Assembly (NCBI GenBank): GCA_964542875.1
Contig: CAZIWA010000194.1
Coordinates: 1 to 6,480, forward strand
DNA from: CAZGOM01 sp964542875
GTDB taxonomy: Bacteria > Planctomycetota > Phycisphaerae > Phycisphaerales > Phycisphaeraceae
Length of the DNA: 6,480 nt
Direction of reading: 5' to 3'
The position numbers and the translations under genes were made by a program. The notes beneath the pieces were generated by a model, which had not been told where the DNA came from, did no database searches, and was given only the letters and a program-made list of their open reading frames with translations. Each line of letters starts with the position of its first letter. Within the stretch, counting starts at the first letter, position 1. Positions 1 to 5,508 of this stretch are shown here, piece after piece.

Positions 1-974
1 TTGATGAAGGCTTCCTGGGTGGCTTTCTTTTCGGCAAGGTCCCACTTGTTGATGACAAGGATGGTGGGCTTGTGATGCTTGATGATCTCATTGCCGAGCT
101 TGTGGTCGACGGAGCTGATGGGGAGGGTGGCATCGATCATGAACACGCAGACGTCCGAGCGGCGGACGGCGCGCAGGGAGCGGTGCAGGGAGTAGTACTC
201 GATGTCGTCCTGGATGGACTTGCCTTTGCGAACGCCTGCGGTGTCGATGGCGGTGAAGACTTTGCCGTCCATCTCAAAGCGGACGTCGATGGAGTCGCGG
301 GTGGTGCCTTCGACTTCGGAGACGATGACGCGGTCGTCGCCGGCGAGGGCGTTGACGAAGGTGGATTTGCCGGCGTTTCGCTTGCCGACGATGGACAGGA
401 GCATGCCGGGCTCCGGGGGAGCGAGCGCGCCGTTGAATTTGTCCCACTGGATGGCGTTGCGGATGGCGTTGATGAGGACGAATTTGTTGTGCTGGCTCTT
501 GGCGCTGACCATGACGGGTTCGCCAAAGCCGAGGCGTTGGGCGATGTGGGCGTGGGCTTCGTGGGTTTCGCCGTCGACTTTGTTGGCGATGAGGAGGACG
601 GGGACGTTGATGCCGTGGCCCTTGGACATGCGCAGGAGGCGAGCGACCTGGGTGTCCAGGGGGGTGATGCCGTCCTGGGAGTCGATGACGAAGAGGATGA
701 GGTCGGCTTCGGCCATGGCGTTGGCGATCTGGCGTTCGACGTCCTTGGTGAGGCCCTGGGAGTCTTCGATGCCGTAGCCGCCTGTGTCGATGAGATCGAT
801 GAAACGGGGGGGCTGTCCGCGTTCGTCGGGCGGGAGTTCGCAGATGGCCACGACGCGATCGCGGGTGACGCCGGCGGTGGGCTCAACGATGGAGATGGTC
901 CGCTCGGAGAGCAGGTTGAGCAGGGAGGATTTGCCGACGTTGGGCCGGCCGATGATGGCGACTTTGGGGATCAT
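1..974 (-). CDS. der: Ribosome biogenesis GTPase Der (EngA), 3' end missing
   Basis: Der is an essential tandem GTPase that binds the 50S precursor and helps large-subunit assembly in the cytoplasm. Translating the minus strand from the ATG at 974-972 gives 324 residues with no stop before the window edge. The first G domain shows P-loop GRPNVGKS (9-16), TAGVTRDR (33-40), DTGG (63-66), NKVD (131-134) and SAK (157-159). The second shows GKRNAGKST (197-205), EGTTRD (222-227), DTAG (244-247) and NKWD (309-312). Two P-loops in one chain are diagnostic of Der. The family is usually about 440-490 residues, so the end of G domain 2 and the C-terminal KH-like domain lie outside the window. Residues 46-60 carry a short proline- and charge-rich insertion before the first DTGG. 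No strong Shine-Dalgarno precedes the start (AAAGATAAGCAA), but no alternative start is apparent just upstream and the protein begins as Der proteins usually do. Transcribed away from all other genes here. Confidence 0.97.
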   Translation of the reverse strand, partial: MIPKVAIIGRPNVGKSSLLNLLSERTISIVEPTAGVTRDRVVAICELPPDERGQPPRFIDLIDTGGYGIEDSQGLTKDVERQIANAMAEADLILFVIDSQDGITPLDTQVARLLRMSKGHGINVPVLLIANKVDGETHEAHAHIAQRLGFGEPVMVSAKSQHNKFVLINAIRNAIQWDKFNGALAPPEPGMLLSIVGKRNAGKSTFVNALAGDDRVIVSEVEGTTRDSIDVRFEMDGKVFTAIDTAGVRKGKSIQDDIEYYSLHRSLRAVRRSDVCVFMIDATLPISSVDHKLGNEIIKHHKPTILVINKWDLAEKKATQEAFI

Positions 975-1089
975 TTGCTTATCTTTAGAAGCGTAGTTTA
1001 GGCCCCGGACGGGTTGGGGCGAACAGAATATAGTAGCAGGAAAGTGTGGGCGGCGGCGTCTGGCGAAGGGGGAGGGGTGGGGGAGGCAT

Positions 1090-1117
1090 CATTTGTAATT
1101 TGTCATTTATGATTTAA
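1090..1117. repeat. Degenerate 7-bp tandem repeat, four units
   Basis: Four consecutive heptamers read CATTTGT, AATTTGT, CATTTAT and GATTTAA. They form an AT-rich island in an otherwise G-rich spacer. Heptameric repeats of this kind occur in intergenic DNA of several bacterial phyla. The units are few and imperfect, so this may be a remnant of a longer array or chance. Confidence 0.45.
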
Positions 1118-1241
1118 AAAGCCTGAAAACCGGGGCGTTTTTGCGAGTTGAATAGGCGGAAACGATCTTGCGTTTCATGGGCGAAGGAGGGATGGCTTTG
1201 AGGCGTCCGGGGATGGGGAATTTCGGGGTGGGGGTGTTTTT

Positions 1242-1384
1242 ATGCTTGGATCAGTCAATTACGGCGGGACGGGTGAGCATTGCAAAGGGGGGGCGGGTGT
1301 GTGGTGCTGGCGGTGCTGATTACGTTGGGGGTGTTTGGCGGATTGGCGTTTGTGGTGGCCAAGTACGGGATCATGACGCCGTAG
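1242..1384 (+). pseudogene. Possible frameshifted small single-helix membrane protein
   Basis: Reading from the ATG at 1242 gives MLGSVNYGGTGEHCKGG and then leaves frame, ending at a TGA at 1317-1319. From 1301 to the TAG at 1382-1384 another frame encodes a clear membrane helix (VVLAVLITLGVFGGLAFVV) followed by AKYGIMTP. Adding one G to the seven-G run at 1287-1293, or removing one TG from the GTGTGTGG tract at 1297-1304, would join the two parts into a protein of about 46-47 residues. Without repair, the helix could only be made from a TTG at 1280 (34 residues) with no convincing ribosome site. It could be a decayed gene, a sequencing error in a homopolymer, or a chance hydrophobic frame in G- and T-rich DNA. 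No function is proposed. Confidence 0.3.
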
Positions 1385-1538
1385 GGGGGGGCAGAAGCAG
1401 ACGGCAGTTCCGGGCCGGTTATCCAAATGCAATTGTCCTGGAGCGCATTTAAAAGTATTGCACGGCGCGCTGTATTGTCATAACATAATGGTGGCTGCCT
1501 GGTTGGTTAAAACATGTCGCCGGGATGGAGTTTGCGAA

Positions 1539-2441
1539 ATGAAGAAGAAGCATGGATTGGGTGGGCCTGGTGGGGCCGCCGATCGTTGTGGGTTTACGCT
1601 GGTGGAGTTGCTGGTGGTGATCGCGATCATCAGCGTTCTGCTGGGGTTGCTGCTGCCTTCGCTGGGACGTGCGCGGCATGAGGCGCTGAAGCTGGCGTGC
1701 CTGGCGAATCAGCGGCAGATCGGCGCGGCGCTGATGAGCTATGCGGCGGCCAACAAGAACTGCGTGCCGACGAATTGCCATAACCCCAATGCGATGACGC
1801 CGCGTGGGCCGGCGCGGTCTGTGGCTGGAGCGTCGAATTTCTACTCGATGGAAGCCAGCGGTTCACAGATGCGTTTTGATAAGGGATACCTTGGGCCGGA
1901 CGACTTTAACTGGTCGGGCCTGGGGTTGATGTGGGCGTTGGATTTTGTGCCGTTTGATCTGGCGTCGGGGAAAGTGTTCTGGTGCCCGGCGGAACCCGTG
2001 GGCAAGTACAGCGGGAGCGTGAGCGGCTTTGGGGCCGGGCCGGGGTTTTACTGGAGCCAGTACTCGGTGAAGCGTTGGACGGATGTGGGGGACAAGGCGG
2101 GGACGATCACCGGCGGGTATGCGTACCGGTCACTTGGCGCGATAACGGGAACGGGGCTGAACAACAACAGCTATCGGATCGATGGCTTGGCGAAGAACGT
2201 GGCCGTGGTGGATTTGTGCCTGAGCGTGCTGGGCGAACCGACCGCGGCGAGCTTTGCGCCGTATCCACGGTATTCGCACTTTTATCCCGCGGCTTATCAG
2301 GGGTTTAACCGGTTGTGGTATGACGGGCACGCCAAGTGGCTGGAGGACCCGAATATCCGGTGGAAGTCAGCCATGCCCAGCGGGAACACGAATTATTCCA
2401 ACGTTTATCAGTCTGCGTGGAATCTTTACGACGCGAATTGA
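1539..2441 (+). CDS. Type IV pilin-like / type II secretion pseudopilin-like protein
   Basis: A 300-residue protein with a class III prepilin leader: a short basic start (MKKK) and Gly18 before Phe19, giving the G|FTLVE cleavage site with the conserved Glu at mature position 5 (Glu23). A hydrophobic helix follows (about 19-39). A leader peptidase of the PilD type would be expected to cut after Gly18 and methylate Phe19. The next segment (CLANQRQIGAALMSYAAAN) and a C-terminal W-Y-D-G-H-A-K-W near 260-267 resemble the planctomycete pseudopilins with an H-X9-DG end, although the leading His of that motif is Ala here. The middle is rich in Gly, Tyr and Trp, as in secreted or surface domains. Start choice: the ATG at 1539 has GGAG at 1527-1530, eight bases upstream; the longer reading from TTG at 1458 would put 27 unlikely residues before the leader. 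Such proteins are numerous and usually lone genes in planctomycetes, and their individual roles are unknown. Confidence 0.9.
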   Translation: MKKKHGLGGPGGAADRCGFTLVELLVVIAIISVLLGLLLPSLGRARHEALKLACLANQRQIGAALMSYAAANKNCVPTNCHNPNAMTPRGPARSVAGASNFYSMEASGSQMRFDKGYLGPDDFNWSGLGLMWALDFVPFDLASGKVFWCPAEPVGKYSGSVSGFGAGPGFYWSQYSVKRWTDVGDKAGTITGGYAYRSLGAITGTGLNNNSYRIDGLAKNVAVVDLCLSVLGEPTAASFAPYPRYSHFYPAAYQGFNRLWYDGHAKWLEDPNIRWKSAMPSGNTNYSNVYQSAWNLYDAN

Positions 2442-2460
2442 ATTTTTGGGATGTCCGGTG

Positions 2461-2469
2461 GGGGTGTGG
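2461..2469. repeat. Left target-site duplication of the MITE
   Basis: GGGGTGTGG lies immediately outside the left terminal inverted repeat and is repeated exactly at 2667-2675, immediately outside the right one. This is the expected scar of a transposase that makes a 9-bp staggered cut. Confidence 0.85.
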
Positions 2470-2666
2470 CAGGGTAAAAGCATTTGCCGATTTCCCCCGC
2501 GCCCGGGTGACCGGGTCACGGGTTGCCGGGTGTCCATGAGGAACCCAAAGGCGGATCATGCCGCAAAACGGCATTCACCTTGGGTGATATGAACTTATCA
2601 AAGCCCCCCGAAAACCCGCCACCCCGGGTGCATGTGCCGACAAATACCCCAAATGCTTTTACCCTG
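2470..2666. mobile_element. 197-bp MITE-like non-autonomous insertion
   Basis: The ends are a perfect 17-bp inverted repeat, CAGGGTAAAAGCATTTG at 2470-2486 and its exact complement at 2650-2666. Both are directly abutted by a 9-bp direct duplication (2461-2469 and 2667-2675). The element is too short for a transposase and has no convincing gene, so it would have to be moved in trans. Inside are a 13-bp palindrome GTGACC-G-GGTCAC (2507-2519) and a two-part hairpin: an outer ACCCAAAGG/CCTTGGGT with one bulge (2543-2551 with 2578-2585) and an inner ATGCCG/CGGCAT with a five-base loop (2558-2563 with 2569-2574). CAGGG ends and duplications of 8-10 bp are characters I associate with the ISAs1 family of DDE transposases; that assignment is inference. 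It sits between the pseudopilin stop and the arsR promoter and breaks no gene. Confidence 0.85.
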
Positions 2667-2675
2667 GGGGTGTGG
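2667..2675. repeat. Right target-site duplication of the MITE
   Basis: Second copy of GGGGTGTGG, directly adjacent to the right terminal inverted repeat. Removing the element and one copy restores a continuous G-rich spacer. Confidence 0.85.
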
Positions 2676-2781
2676 TCTGGGGGTCTGGTCAGAGGGAGTC
2701 GGGAAAGGTGAAGAGCGAGCAAGAGAAGGCCATGCTTATGCGGGCGAGGGTGTGGCATGCCAGAAAATGTTGAAGAAGGGG

Positions 2782-2810
2782 TTGACGGGGGTTTGAGGGT
2801 GTTGTATTTT
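2782..2810 (+). promoter_or_regulatory. Sigma70-type promoter of the arsR-SRPBCC operon
   Basis: TTGACG at 2782-2787 matches five of six -35 consensus bases. TATTTT at 2805-2810 matches four of six -10 bases, and the spacer is exactly 17 bp. Transcription should begin near 2817, about 30 bases before the arsR start codon and inside or next to the palindromic operator. Confidence 0.7.
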
Positions 2811-2817
2811 ACTATCA

Positions 2818-2829
2818 GGTTAATTAACC
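2818..2829. promoter_or_regulatory. Palindromic operator, probable ArsR autoregulatory site
   Basis: GGTTAATTAACC is a perfect 12-bp palindrome covering the expected transcription start, between the -10 box and the ribosome site of arsR. ArsR/SmtB repressors are dimeric winged-helix proteins that bind AT-rich inverted repeats at their own promoters. Position and symmetry fit repression by the gene just downstream; the binding itself is inferred. Confidence 0.65.
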
Positions 2830-2845
2830 ATAAGGTGAAATAAAA

Positions 2846-3205
2846 ATGTCGGGCGATCAACTGAGTCAAACCTTTGCAGCGCTGGCGGACCCGACCCGGC
2901 GGGCGATCCTTGCCCGGCTGGTGACCGGAGAGACGTCGGTGAAGGAGTTGGCCAAGCCGTTTGAGATGAGCCTGCCTGCGGTGACGAAGCATTTGAAGGT
3001 GCTTCAGCGGGCGGGGCTGATCACGCAGAGCCGGCAGGCGCAGTGGCGGCCTTGCAAGCTGGAGCCGGCGAGGCTGCAGGATGTTTCGGATTGGGTGGAG
3101 CAGTACCGGAAGTTGTGGGAAGAGCGCTTTGACCGGTTGGATGACTACCTCAAGGAACTTCAAGCGAAGGAGGCGGGCGATGGCGGCGGCAAAAGGAAGC
3201 GTTAA
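2846..3205 (+). CDS. ArsR/SmtB-family winged-helix transcriptional repressor
   Basis: A 119-residue regulator, normal length for the family. It opens with the hallmark FAALADPTRRAILARL (10-25). The helix-turn-helix follows at about 32-53, with recognition helix SLPAVTKHLKVL (42-53) and a wing around 58-72. The C-terminal part (WVEQYRKLWEERFDRLDDYL) is typical of ArsR proteins that accompany SRPBCC genes, and the tail is basic (GGGKRKR). The ELCVCDL-type metal site is absent; the only cysteine is Cys70, so it is unlikely to sense arsenic or cadmium. Its ligand is unknown. Start supported by AAGGTG at 2834-2839, six bases before ATG. It has its own promoter and a palindrome over the start site, so autorepression is likely. 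The gene overlaps the next by 26 bp, indicating translational coupling. Confidence 0.95.
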   Translation: MSGDQLSQTFAALADPTRRAILARLVTGETSVKELAKPFEMSLPAVTKHLKVLQRAGLITQSRQAQWRPCKLEPARLQDVSDWVEQYRKLWEERFDRLDDYLKELQAKEAGDGGGKRKR

Positions 3206-3680
3206 GCAATTGGCGGATGACGAAGCGGTGTACACGCGCGTGGTGAATGCACCGGCTGGATTGGTTTACCAGATGTGGACGCGGCCGGAGCATGCGGCGG
3301 TGTGGTGGCGCCCTTCGGGGTTCAGCCAGGTGACGATCGAAGAGATGGATGTGTGTGTGGGCGGGGGCTTCAGGATCCGGATGCCGCATGAGAGCGGGGC
3401 GGAGTATGTGAGCCGGGGGACGTACAAGGAAGTTAGCCCGCCTGGGCGGATCGTGTATCACGAGTTTTGCGATGAGAACGGCAAGGTGTTTCACGAGGCG
3501 ATGATGACGGTGACGCTGGAGGACGTGGAAAGCGGCAAGACGAAGGTGACGATCGCGGGGAAATTCGTGTGGCTGCCGGGCCGGGATGCGCGCTGGACGC
3601 CGGAACTGATGCGTATGGGTTGGAGCGAAGGCTGGCGCGACAACATGAGCTTGATGGATGCGTATTTGAAGACGTTTTGA
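3180..3680 (+). CDS. SRPBCC (AHSA1-type) domain protein
   Basis: A 166-residue single-domain protein of the START/Bet v 1-like fold, AHSA1 branch, cytoplasmic with no signal peptide. It shows the family opening TRVVNAPAGLVYQMWTRPEH (19-38), then VWWRPSGFS (41-49), VGGGFRIRM and a C-terminal GWSEGWRDNMSLMDAYL helix that closes the cavity. In the branch the usual WWGP is WWRP here. The fold encloses a hydrophobic pocket for small ligands; no catalytic residue is evident and the substrate is unknown. The ATG at 3180 is preceded by a strong AAGGAGG (3167-3173) located inside the end of arsR, so this start is firm although the frame stays open further upstream. It is co-transcribed with the repressor. 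AHSA1-type proteins resemble the Hsp90 co-chaperone Aha1 C-domain, but a chaperone role should not be assumed. Confidence 0.93.
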   Translation: MAAAKGSVKQLADDEAVYTRVVNAPAGLVYQMWTRPEHAAVWWRPSGFSQVTIEEMDVCVGGGFRIRMPHESGAEYVSRGTYKEVSPPGRIVYHEFCDENGKVFHEAMMTVTLEDVESGKTKVTIAGKFVWLPGRDARWTPELMRMGWSEGWRDNMSLMDAYLKTF

Positions 3681-3759
3681 GGGCGGAAGGTCCGGAATTT
3701 TTGACCGGGATCAAGAGGATCGAAAACTTTGAAGCGTCCAGAAAAAACTGAACAGGAAC

Positions 3760-3813
3760 ATGGAAGAGTTCATTCAAGAATGGGTGAGAATCACAAAGGA
3801 AATGCAGAGATGA
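3760..3813 (+). CDS. Possible 17-residue leader peptide overlapping the next start
   Basis: ATG at 3760 opens MEEFIQEWVRITKEMQR, and its TGA (3811-3813) overlaps the ATG of the tandem SRPBCC gene in an ATGA arrangement. Such overlaps usually reflect termination-reinitiation coupling. It lies in the 129-bp gap between two operon genes. Against it, the AGGA at 3754-3757 is only two bases from the ATG, and in its own frame the first upstream stop is at 3730-3732. It may be a real short peptide, a remnant of a longer gene, or chance. No family recognised. Confidence 0.3.
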   Translation: MEEFIQEWVRITKEMQR

Positions 3814-4766
3814 CGACGAGCACAGCGGACCGTGAGATTGTGATTACGCGGGTTTTGAATGCGCCGCGGGGGTTGGTTTTTAAAGTGTTCACGGAGCCGG
3901 CGCATGTGGCCCGGTGGTGGGGGCCGGCGGGGTTCACCAACACGATTCACGACATGGATGTGCGTGTGGGCGGGACGTGGCTGTATGTGATGCATGGACC
4001 CGACGGGACGGACTACCAGAACAAGATCCAGTACACCGAGGTGGTGAAGCCCGAGCGGCTGGCGTTTCGCCACGGGGATTGGGAGAACGTGTTTTTCGAT
4101 TCGGTGGTGACGTTTGAGGAACTGCCGGGGAAGAAGACGAAGATCACCATGAAGCTGGTGTTTGATACCGCAGAAGCGTGCGAAGCGACCAGGAAGCATG
4201 GCGCGGTGGAAGGCGGCAACCAGACGCTGTCCAAGCTGGAGACGTACCTGTCGAACGTGGAGACGCAGAAGGACCCGGTGCCGGAATTCACTTTCAGCCG
4301 TGTGTTCAATTCGCCCAGGAGCCTGGTGTTCAAGGCTTTTACCGATCCCGAGTGCCTTAAGCACTGGTGGGGTCCCAAGGGGTTTGAGTGCGTGGTTTCG
4401 CGGTTTAACCTGCGGCCGGGCGGGGAGTACGTGTATCACCTGAAGTCCGAAAAAGGGTTCGGGATGTGGGGCAAGTGGGTTTTCAGGGAGATCGCTGGAT
4501 CCGAGCGGCTGGTGTTTCTAAGCTCATTTTGCGATGAGACGGGGAAGACGACGACATCGCCGTTCCCGATGGATTTTCCGCTTGAGGTTTACAATGTATG
4601 GACGCTGACGGAGGATGGCGGTAAGACGACGCTGATGTTTCAGGGATCGCCTCACCATGCGACGCCTGCGCAGCACAAGACGTTTGAGGAACTCAACAAG
4701 AGCATGCAGCAGGGCTATGGCGGAACGATGGACCAATTGGAAGCGTTCCTGGCAGAGCTTGGCTGA
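3810..4766 (+). CDS. Tandem SRPBCC (two AHSA1-type domains) protein
   Basis: A 318-residue fusion of two complete AHSA1-type domains. Domain 1 (about 9-148) has ITRVLNAPRGLVFKVFTEP (12-30) and RWWGPAGF (35-42), and ends with KLETYL. Domain 2 (about 159-318) repeats the pattern with FSRVFNSPRSLVFKAFTDP (162-180) and HWWGPKGF (185-192), and ends with MDQLEAFLAELG. The linker (VETQKDPVPE) is short and in frame, with no stop or restart, so the fusion looks genuine. Each domain could bind its own ligand, or the pair could form an internal dimer; neither is known. Start: ATG at 3810 has AAAGGA at 3795-3800, nine bases away, and overlaps the stop of a short upstream frame. ATG at 3780 (ten more residues) is a weaker alternative. 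Third member of the operon after arsR, probably produced by duplication of the neighbouring SRPBCC gene followed by fusion. Confidence 0.9.
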   Translation: MTTSTADREIVITRVLNAPRGLVFKVFTEPAHVARWWGPAGFTNTIHDMDVRVGGTWLYVMHGPDGTDYQNKIQYTEVVKPERLAFRHGDWENVFFDSVVTFEELPGKKTKITMKLVFDTAEACEATRKHGAVEGGNQTLSKLETYLSNVETQKDPVPEFTFSRVFNSPRSLVFKAFTDPECLKHWWGPKGFECVVSRFNLRPGGEYVYHLKSEKGFGMWGKWVFREIAGSERLVFLSSFCDETGKTTTSPFPMDFPLEVYNVWTLTEDGGKTTLMFQGSPHHATPAQHKTFEELNKSMQQGYGGTMDQLEAFLAELG

Positions 4767-4814
4767 ACGTGGTTTGGAGTCTGATCAATCACCTTTTATT
4801 CGATGGGAGTGTTT

Positions 4815-5192
4815 ATGGCTTATGTGGATGGATTCCTGATTCCCCTGCCCAAGAAGAACGTCAAGGCGTACACCAAGATGGCCAAGGCCGCGGCGAAAGT
4901 CTGGATGGAGTACGGCGCGCTGGAGTACCGGGAGTGCGTGGGCGACGATCTGAATGTGGCAGGGACGCAGATGAATTTCATCAAAGCGGGCAAGCTGAAG
5001 CCCGATGAGACGGTGATGTTTTCATGGATCGTCTACAAGTCCAAGGCGCACCGGGCGCAAGTGCTTAAAAAAGTGATGGCGGACCCGCGGCTGCAGAAAA
5101 TGATGGAGGGCAAAGAGATGCCGTTTGACGTCAAGCGGATGTGCTACGGCGGGTTTAAGGTGATCGTGGAATCGCTGGTGGCCAAGGGGTGA
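4815..5192 (+). CDS. DUF1428 family protein (YbaA-like)
   Basis: A 125-residue cytoplasmic protein matching the DUF1428 pattern closely: MAYVDGFLIPLPKKN at the start, AKVWMEYGALEYREC (33-47), VMFSWIVYKSKAHR in the middle and MPFDVKRMCYGGFKVIVE near the end. The family has a ferredoxin-like alpha-beta barrel fold related to dimeric stress-response and monooxygenase-like domains, but no reaction is established. Length is normal. The ATG at 4815 has GGGAG at 4805-4809, five bases upstream, and gives the family's usual first residues; ATG at 4803 would add only MGVF. It begins 48 bp after the tandem SRPBCC gene with no terminator visible between, so it is probably the last gene of the arsR operon. 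DUF1428 genes often accompany ArsR and SRPBCC genes. Confidence 0.93.
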   Translation: MAYVDGFLIPLPKKNVKAYTKMAKAAAKVWMEYGALEYRECVGDDLNVAGTQMNFIKAGKLKPDETVMFSWIVYKSKAHRAQVLKKVMADPRLQKMMEGKEMPFDVKRMCYGGFKVIVESLVAKG

Positions 5193-5194
5193 AG

Positions 5195-5472
5195 CGTTAC
5201 AGATCGGACAGCACGCAAGTAAGCGCGTGCAAGAGCATTTGAAAGTGCTTGAACCCGGGTGCCGCTTGAAGGCTCGCTGAACCGGGGCTGCATGCTGTAT
5301 CCCTTTTCAGGGTACGGAAAGAGATGTCTTTTGCTTCACTTGGGCTCTTTCCCTAGCGGGAGGGCGGGGCAAAGAGCAAGAAACGATTGAACGATCGTTC
5401 ACCGGGGCGCAGAGAAAAACGGTCGCACTCGGGTCCAAATGCACACGGCTTTGTAACGTTACTAAAGAGTCG
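5195..5472 (+). repeat. Interspersed structured repeat, copy 1
   Basis: Shares ordered blocks with 6149-6467, in the same orientation: CGTTACA at the start (5195-5201); a 23-base block at 5217-5239 with one mismatch; TACGGA..AGAGAT.TCTT (5313-5330); a block at 5377-5407 with 26 of 31 identities; and a 69-base gap-free block at 5404-5472 with about 55 identities, mostly differing by transitions. TGTAACG at 5452-5458 is the complement of the starting CGTTACA, so the unit has short inverted ends. A hairpin GCTCTTTCCC/GGG-c-AAAGAGC (5344-5353 with 5367-5377) sits just before CAAGAAACG. This copy lacks the 55 bases that copy 2 carries between two GGGG runs. It fills most of the 316-bp spacer between the DUF1428 gene and the anchored SRPBCC gene. 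Confidence 0.75.
5388..5401. promoter_or_regulatory. 14-bp perfect palindrome, possible operator
   Basis: TGAACGATCGTTCA is a perfect palindrome about 107 bp before the start of the anchored SRPBCC gene and inside repeat copy 1. The corresponding bases of copy 2 (6328-6341) are not palindromic, so the symmetry is specific to this copy. Its form (GAACG-AT-CGTTC) would suit a dimeric repressor such as a TetR-type protein, but no such gene is in the window. Confidence 0.35.
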
Positions 5473-5508
5473 ATTATTCAAGGTCTTGATCATTTAAGGA
5501 GATTGCGG

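Larger units (their letters stand above)
975..1538. other. Gene-poor intergenic stretch between der and the pseudopilin gene
   Basis: This 564-bp divergent spacer must hold the promoters for both flanking genes, but neither is clear. A minus-strand TATATT at 1032-1027, 53 bp before the der start, could be a -10 box, with no recognisable -35. On the plus side TTGCAC (1458-1463) and TAACAT (1481-1486) are 17 bp apart but match the consensus poorly. The plus strand is strongly G-rich. It contains a short 7-bp tandem repeat and a possible broken small membrane-protein gene, described separately. No RNA gene was recognised. Confidence 0.6.

Noticed and set aside
72..1001. Long plus-strand open frame of 309 residues, rich in Gly, Asp and Val
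   Set aside because: It lies antisense to der, whose minus-strand frame shows two complete sets of GTPase motifs. The composition is that of a shadow frame in GC-rich DNA.
1001..1020. GCCCC/GGGGC hairpin upstream of der
   Set aside because: Only five pairs in very GC-rich DNA and no T run on either strand, so it is not distinguishable from chance.
1168..1452. Plus-strand open frame of 94 residues in the der/pseudopilin spacer
   Set aside because: Low-complexity Gly/Val/Arg composition, no family resemblance and no well-spaced ribosome site. The hydrophobic segment of interest is in a different frame.
1458..1538. Longer N-terminus of the pseudopilin from TTG at 1458
   Set aside because: Would place 27 residues before the normal basic prepilin leader. 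The ATG at 1539 has a properly spaced GGAG.
2516..3235. Minus-strand open frame of 239 residues
   Set aside because: Runs antisense through arsR and into the MITE; rich in Arg, Pro and Leu with no recognisable domain.
3729..3809. Longer N-terminus of the tandem SRPBCC protein from TTG at 3729
   Set aside because: Polar, non-conserved sequence ahead of the domain, with a better start at 3810 supported by AAAGGA and by the ATGA overlap.
5230..5252. Terminator hairpin after the DUF1428 gene (AGCATTT..AAGTGCT)
   Set aside because: Loop too tight or stem reduced by wobble pairs, no T run follows, and the bases belong to the repeat. The structure is not kept in copy 2.
5452..5466. Integron attC-like core (GTAACGTTAC near the repeat end)
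   Set aside because: The GTT site does not fit GTTRRRY, no matching inverse core with attC spacing was found, and the genes are not arranged as cassettes.
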